A DNA stretch of 31,053 bases, taken from Myrmaecium sp. VS I D KN 1 (taxonomy: Eukaryota; Ascomycota; Dothideomycetes; Valsariales; Valsariaceae). Both the position numbers and the translations under genes were made by a program. A model generated the notes under the pieces. It worked only from the letters and a program-made list of their open reading frames with translations. It had not been told where the DNA came from and did not search any database. Location: positions 1,050-32,102 of the forward strand of contig JADQAV010000077.1 of the NCBI GenBank assembly GCA_019775845.1. The letters are read 5' to 3'. This document shows, piece after piece, positions 25,866 to 31,053 of the stretch; the first letter of the stretch is position 1; every line of letters begins with the position of its first letter.

Positions 25866-27346
25866 ATGGCGTCGGAGCCGCAGCGTTCCAAGGACACGCT
25901 CGATCCCGAAACGGAGTCGCAGTCGCTTAACCACCAGGAGACCCACCGGGCCAAGGGCGATCCGCACGACCCACCCATCCCCGTCCCCATGGACATCGAG
26001 GACGACAAGGAGGAGGACATCACCTACCCGGAGGGAGGGTTGCAGGCCTGGTCCGTCGCCGTCGCGGCCGGCCTGGTGCTGTTCTGCACGTTCGGATATG
26101 TGAACGCGTTTGGGTAAGTACAGGATGCGCCTGTCGGGGCTGCTATTCTTCTTGTGTGTACGCTGCTGACATGTCGCGCCAGTGTCTTTCAGGAATACTA
26201 CCAGTCGAATCAGCTCCGGCACAAGACGCCTTCTCAGATCGCCTGGATTGGCTCGTTGCAGCTGTTCTTCCTCTTCGCTGGTGGCTTCTTTGGCGGTCCG
26301 CTGTTTGATCGCTATGGCGCGAGGGTAAGTCGACCAAAAGAACAAAAACATCCTCAGCGTTCGCACGTCGCTAACATGAAAAACAGGCCGTCCTCTGGCC
26401 CGCCGCGACCACCTTCGTCTTCGCGATTATGATGACCAGCCTGTGCAAGGAATACTACCAGTTCATCCTCGCCCAAGGCGTCCTCGGCGGGATGGCGACC
26501 GGGATGACGATCGCACCTGGCATCGCCGCGACGGGCCAATACTTCCACCGACGTCGCGGCGCCAGCATGGGCATCGCCATCGCAGGGTCCTCACTAGGCG
26601 GAACGATGTTCCCAATCATGCTGCGCCGCATGTTCAACAACGACAACCTCAAGTACGCCTGGACGATCCGGATCTGCGGCTTCATCGTACTGGCCGTCCT
26701 GACGCCGTCCTGCAGCCTGATCCGGGCCCGACTGCCTCCCCGCACCGACAAGCTCTTCCTCCCATCCGCCTTCCGGAGCCTGGCCTACAGCACCACCATC
26801 CTGGCCTCCTTCCTGTCGTTCCTAGGCGTCTTCATCCCGCTCATCTACCTGCCCTCCTTCGCTGAGTACTACGGCATGAGCGTCGAGCTGTCCTCGTACA
26901 CCATCTCCATCTACAACGCCGCCTCCTTCTTCGGCCGGGTGATCCCCGGCGTGATGGCGGACAAGGTCGGCCGGTTCAACATCTACGGCGCGGCCGGCAT
27001 CAGCTCCGGCATCCTGGCCTTTTGCTGGCAGAAGATGACGACCAACGCCGAGATCCTCGTCTTCGCCGTCCTGTACGGCTTCTGCTCCGGCGCCATCGTC
27101 AGCCTCATGGCCGTCTGCTTGGCCTTCATGGCGCCCCGCCCCCACGATATCGGTACCTACATGGGCATGGGCCTCGCCGTGAGCTCTTTTGCTGCCCTCA
27201 TCGGTCCCCCGATCACCGGCCAGATCCTTGAGGATAAGGGGTTCGGCCGCGTCGCGGATTTCGCGGGCGCGGTCAGTTTGGCTGGCGGCATTTTCGTGTT
27301 TATTGCGAAGTGGACTTTGGGTAAGGGTATGCTGACGCGGGTGTGA
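25866..27346 (+). CDS. MFS transporter, monocarboxylate-permease-like, 449 aa, three exons
   Basis: Plasma- or vacuolar-membrane transporter of the major facilitator superfamily, monocarboxylate (MCT-like) branch, probably exporting the cluster product or moving a precursor. Exons are 25866-26113, 26183-26324 and 26387-27346. The introns (26114-26182, 26325-26386) both start GTAAGT and end AG; the joined frame is 450 codons. A charged, soluble N-terminal tail of about 55 residues ends in the family-typical YPEGGLQAW. About twelve hydrophobic segments follow, with the spliced junction giving GYVNAFGVFQEYY. DRYGARAVLWPA, across the second junction, fits the loop between helices 2 and 3, and MADKVGRFNIYG the central loop region. 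It lies in the right arm between two P450 genes on the same strand. The direction of transport is unknown. Confidence 0.9.
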
Positions 27347-27377
27347 GCGGAGGCGCTTCCAAACACTCTCCTACGGT

Positions 27378-27407
27378 ATGTGTGTGTGTGTGTACGTGTG
27401 TACGTGT
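27378..27407 (+). repeat. TG-rich microsatellite
   Basis: A run of TG dinucleotides with two ACG interruptions, just downstream of the MFS stop codon. Simple sequence with no evident role. Confidence 0.8.
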
Positions 27408-27509
27408 AGCTTCGCATGGCCGGCGGTGCTTGGGTGGGGAGGGTTCTGATTTGGGTTGCTCCTTCTTCTTTTCCTTCGTCCCTGCACTGCACTTCGGAGG
27501 CATGATGCC

Positions 27510-27541
27510 GTTTTCTTTTCTTTTCTTTTCTTTTTCTTTTC
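27510..27541 (+). repeat. TTTTC microsatellite
   Basis: Several consecutive CTTTT/TTTTC units in the 3' flank of the MFS gene. Confidence 0.8.
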
Positions 27542-27939
27542 ATTCCCCTCGATCAAGTCGGTAGGGGATTTTCCGACGAATGGTCGATACCTTATTCCCG
27601 GCCCTCGGACCTCGATAGAGTAAATCTTTCTTGTAATGAATATCACACTCTCCTCCCTTCACGCTCCTCCAACATTCCACTGCTCTATGTTCACAGATGC
27701 ATGCATGCACGATGCTGTCCGTGTACAACGTCACCTTCCTTCCGTCCCGTCGTCGTCGTAATCGTCAGGAGCTGATGATAGGTCGTCTCCGCGCACGGAT
27801 CCACGGGGTAGGCTAGCTAGCACGGCATGCACGGCTAGATCCTTCAGGTTATCTCCCCACACACCGCTCACCGGGCCCCCACCATACCCTCCCACACCCA
27901 CCCACACCCACCGGACTACGGACAACGGACAAAGTCGCC

Positions 27940-27948
27940 TATCAGATC
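27940..27948 (-). promoter_or_regulatory. Shared motif GATCTGATA, copy 5
   Basis: The plus strand reads TATCAGATC, about 700 bp before the P450 C ATG and about 600 bp after the MFS stop. The GATA core is TGATAG. Confidence 0.4.
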
Positions 27949-28651
27949 CCCGCCCCGGGCCGTTCTCAGCCTCACTGACGACACGCACCCCTTCCTCCGC
28001 GGCCCATCCCCGCTCACTCGAACGTCGGACGGGAAACGCCTCCTTCCTGCATCCTGCATCCTTTACATGCCGGCCGTTGGAAGACGCTATAATCTCACGC
28101 ACTTCCTTCCCTTCCTCCTCTTCCTTCCCTCTCCTCCTTCCCGTCCTATGATCCCCCTGTCCTACCCCCTGTCCTCCACCGCCCTTGCTCTCCACTGTCC
28201 TTGTCCTTGGCTAAATATACGTCGTGCAGCTTACCGAATAATCGCTCGTTGGCGGTACATCCCATAAACTCCGCTTCGGCGGTATGTAGACGGACGGACA
28301 TGCGTGGTCTGTTTGTACAATGGGAGGAGTGCAGTAAGTAAGCAGCCCAGCCCCACGGGGGACGATGGAGATAGGGGCGGGGTTTGCCGTAAGCAGTGAT
28401 CGGGTACAGGCTGTCATCCCATCCGTCCATCCCTCGTTGGCTCGGTCATGCCCGGAGTGAGCCATTTCTTTTTTTATTAACGGTCGAGTACTCCCCTCCC
28501 CCCTCCCCCGCCCCCCTCGCCCTTGTCTACGTTCTTCTGGCTTTTCTGGTCTTCGTCCTCTGTCTTTCTCCCTCATTTTGGCGTGGCACAAGGTTATCTT
28601 CTCCTTTTCACTGAAGAAGCAGCGAACGAGACGGCCTCTACTTCTGTCGCC

Positions 28652-30528
28652 ATGAACGAGACAGACTCTCTCGTAGACATTCCCGGTGGTAGTGGTGGAA
28701 GCATCATGAGCCAGGACTGGCGCGTCTCGCTCGGCGTCGCCGTCTTCCTTGCTTTCCTGGTGTTTTACACCAAAGCTGCTCGTTCCGTAGGGCCCTCCTC
28801 CCCTTCTTTTGGAGGCAAGTACTGACGTAACACCCAACCATAGGGTCCCGTTTTCGTCGACATGGACGGCGTAGCCATCCGCGAGCTCAAGGGGGATACG
28901 CGACTCTCGCGCTTTTTGGAACCGTCAGTTCTCCTTCTTCTCCTTCTCCTCCTCCCCCTTCCTGATCTCCTTCCCTAACCCCAATTCCCCACCCAACAGC
29001 GAAAAGCTCTCCAAAGAAGGCAAACTCCTCGCCGGCGACGAGCCCTTCGTCATCCGAAACGGGCGGCACAAGGAGCTGCTCCTCAGCACGCCCGAGCACG
29101 TGCGGGAGTTTTACCGTCGGGACGGGAAGGGTGAGTGAACCTTCCCCCCCAAAAGCGACAAAAAAAAAAGCATCACCCAACTAACAAGCACGCCCAGACC
29201 ACACCAAACCCCCGGGCTTCCACCTCGGCGACTACTTCGTCCGGCTCCTCGGCCAATGCGTCGGCGCCCAGCACGGCGCGCGGTGGACGGCCACGCGATC
29301 GCACTTCGACCCGCACTTCACCCACGGCATCGCCGCATCACAAGTGTCCACCTACGCCGCCGAGACAAGTGCCTGGCTCGACGGGCTCGCCGCCGGCGGC
29401 GACGACGGCAACGGTAAAAGTCCGAAGGGCGCCCCCCGGTCACGATTCGCCTGCGCGCCCGAAGCCGCCAGTCGACTGCTGCCCTTCCGACTGCTGGCCT
29501 GGAGTCTCTACGGGGAAGCCTTCCTGGGGCCGCGACATGCGGAGTGGTGGAGCCGGCTGGTGGAGCTCAGTGGCCTGCATGGGCGGGTGATGCGGGATGT
29601 GCTGGCGAATCGGCGGGCGGAGGGGCGGTGGTACAATGCGTTGCCGGGGACGCCGGAGCGGAAGCGGTTGCTGGCGTTCCGGCGGGGGTGGGAGGGGTTG
29701 AATGTGGAGGTGGTGCGGGTGGCGAGGGAGATGGGTGTGCCCTGCCCTGTGGCGACGATGTGGGGGGCGGTGGAGAGGGGGGAGATGAGGGGGGATGAGG
29801 TGAGTGGTCTCTGTTGTCTCGTGCTCTTTCTTACGCCTTCGGCTTCACTTGCTGATGTGATGGCGATCACAGTTCTTCCAAACCCTCGACGAGATCCTCT
29901 TCACCAATATCGACATCACCTCCGGGATCATGTCCTTCATGCTCACGAACCTCGCCGCGCACAAGCCTTTTCAAGACTCGCTGGCGGCGGAGATCGCAGC
30001 GGAGAAGGCGAAGCCTGATTTCCGACTGCAAACCTACGTGGGCAAGCAGGACTCACTGCTGCGGTATCTGGTGCTGGAGTGCATCCGGTTGCGTCCGGCG
30101 GTCTGTAAGTACATCTCTTACATTCGAGCTTCTCTGAGAAGCAAAACCCTCCTAACCACTTTCTGCCAGGGTTCTCCCTCCCCGAAAACACCCAAGTCGA
30201 AAAGGTGATCGGGCGGTACCGGATCCCCGCGGGGACACCCACGGTGATCGACGTCCGGCGTCTGAACCGGAACGCGATCACGTGGGGTGCGGACGGCGAC
30301 GTCTTCCGGCCCGAGCGGTTCGGCGAGCTGAATCCGACGGAGTACCGGTACGGGTACATGAAGTTCGGGATCACGGGTAAGTGTTTGGGCAAGTTTATGG
30401 CGGAGGCGTTGCTCAAGGTGGTGGCGTTTGCGGTGTTGGATCGGTATGAGTTGCGCTTGGTGGAGCGGGTGGATCATGAGGCGAAGGGTGGGGTGGCGGT
30501 GGCGGTGGAGTTTAAGCAGAGGGAGTAG
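28652..30528 (+). CDS. Cytochrome P450 C, divergent, 512 aa, six exons
   Basis: Predicted haem-thiolate monooxygenase, unlike P450 A and B. Exons are 28652-28786, 28844-28923, 29000-29130, 29198-29799, 29873-30104 and 30170-30528. All five introns (57-76 nt) begin GT and end AG, and the joined frame is 513 codons. A hydrophobic anchor lies at about residues 25-40. The spliced N-terminal part reads GPVFVDMDG, then STPEHVREFY. The I-helix region is FTNIDITSG, lacking the AGxDTT signature. ExxR is E385-R388, and FRPERF lies at 439-444. The haem loop FGITGKCLG (459-467) has Cys465, but Phe is one residue too close to Cys and the usual Arg is missing. The TGGTTCTCC codons after the fifth intron restore RPAVWFSLPE. 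A GTAAGT inside the haem loop (30377-30382) is not used in my model, because the frame continues in good P450 sequence (CLGKFMAEALLK). Its activity is therefore less certain than that of the other two P450s. Confidence 0.85.
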
Positions 30529-31053
30529 GGTGAGGAGGGAGAGTAGGTATATGTTGGTAGAATCTGTGATTTTCATTTTGGTTAGGGAGTTCAAAGGCAA
30601 TCACAATGTTCACATAGAGGCGACATGAGGAGGTCACGGAGGTGTTGAGTGAGGTTAACATGAAATTTATTTCTGATATCGCCATTTTCCATCAACAAGC
30701 TTAGAATAGTAAAATTATGAATGATCCAAAATCATCCTAACTCCCTCAGCGTCCACTTTCTCCTCAGAAGAAATCAAACCATGAGGATAACCCCAGCTCA
30801 GCACGAGAGTGACTACAACCCCAATCCAACGCCAGAGAACAACTCACATCTCGCCAGGCACGAGCTACATACACCCGTGGGGGCTAAACGACCTGACGCC
30901 AATGTCATCCTCGGGGACTGCATCATCCAGGATTCGTCTTACCTACATCCAATAGGTATGTACTACCGATCCTACCTGATCCTGCACGCGCGGACTGCAG
31001 TGGATGATGACCGGTGCTAATATGTACAGTGTATTGCCATCGCCGGTGGTTAG
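30529..31053. other. 3' flank of P450 C to the window end
   Basis: AT-richer sequence with no convincing gene. A 99-codon open frame at 30721-31020 has no recognisable motif or start context. The right boundary of the cluster is not visible. Confidence 0.4.

Larger units (their letters stand above)
27347..28651. promoter_or_regulatory. MFS 3' flank and P450 C promoter, 1.3 kb
   Basis: Contains a TG-rich microsatellite (27378-27407), a TTTTC-type microsatellite (about 27510-27541) and CACCC repeats near 27895-27912. The shared motif lies at 27940-27948, with CGGACG at about 28026 and about 28291. A long pyrimidine-rich leader precedes P450 C. None of the overlapping frames looks like a gene. 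Confidence 0.5.

Noticed and set aside
19903-28300. CGGACG hexamers as a pathway-specific zinc-cluster motif
   Set aside because: Present in several promoters, but six GC-rich bases are expected often by chance and spacing and orientation vary. Only the CGG-N7-CCG element is listed, at low confidence.
30377-30382. GTAAGT as a possible splice donor in P450 C
   Set aside because: Using it would remove the haem Cys and the conserved CLGK helix. The unspliced frame runs cleanly to a stop.
30721-31020. 99-codon open frame near the right end
   Set aside because: No motif, no good start context and mixed composition. It could be chance or part of a gene beyond the window.

Overview
The window looks like a secondary-metabolite gene cluster from a filamentous ascomycete, most likely in the Aspergillus/Penicillium group (Eurotiales). 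The genes are GC-rich. Six of the nine are interrupted by short introns (57 to 204 nt) with GTAAGT or GTGAGT-type donors, several with CTAAC-type branch sites. The core enzyme has the standard fungal highly reducing PKS-NRPS layout. The genus is inferred from general style, not from a diagnostic marker.

Layout, left to right. The 3' end of a tRNA, probably tRNA-Glu, sits at the left edge (1-29). On the minus strand follow a small unrecognised protein (278-706), a short-chain dehydrogenase (1603-2539, three exons) and cytochrome P450 A (2998-4878, three exons). A divergent promoter (4879-5526) separates P450 A from a plus-strand FAD/NAD(P)H oxidoreductase of the AIF/NDH-2 type (5527-6968, three exons). 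After a 750 bp convergent spacer comes the 12 kb single-exon PKS-NRPS gene (7716-19781, minus, 4021 aa). A second divergent promoter (19782-20528) leads to a plus-strand right arm: trans-acting enoyl reductase (20529-21789), CYP52-like P450 B (22693-24601), an MFS transporter (25866-27346) and P450 C (28652-30528, six exons). No transcription factor, glycosyltransferase, hydrolase or obvious resistance copy is visible inside the window, and the right cluster edge is not reached with certainty.

How the genes may work together. The megasynthase reads KS-AT-DH-MT-inactive ER-KR-ACP-C-A-T-R*. Its own ER has lost the cofactor loop, so the separate enoyl reductase would supply enoyl reduction, as LovC, TenC and ApdC do for their partners. 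The terminal reductase-like domain has Phe where the catalytic Tyr should be and has lost a glycine of the cofactor loop. Dieckmann release of a tetramic acid is therefore more likely than reductive release of an aldehyde. Three P450s of three different types, one SDR and one flavoprotein would then tailor the product, and the MFS protein may export it. I cannot match this gene set to a named cluster or compound.

The strongest unexplained non-coding signal is a 9-mer, GATCTGATA (reverse complement TATCAGATC). It occurs exactly five times, only in promoter regions of the cluster, and two copies extend to an identical 12-mer in the two divergent promoters. It contains a GATA-factor core and could be a shared regulatory site.
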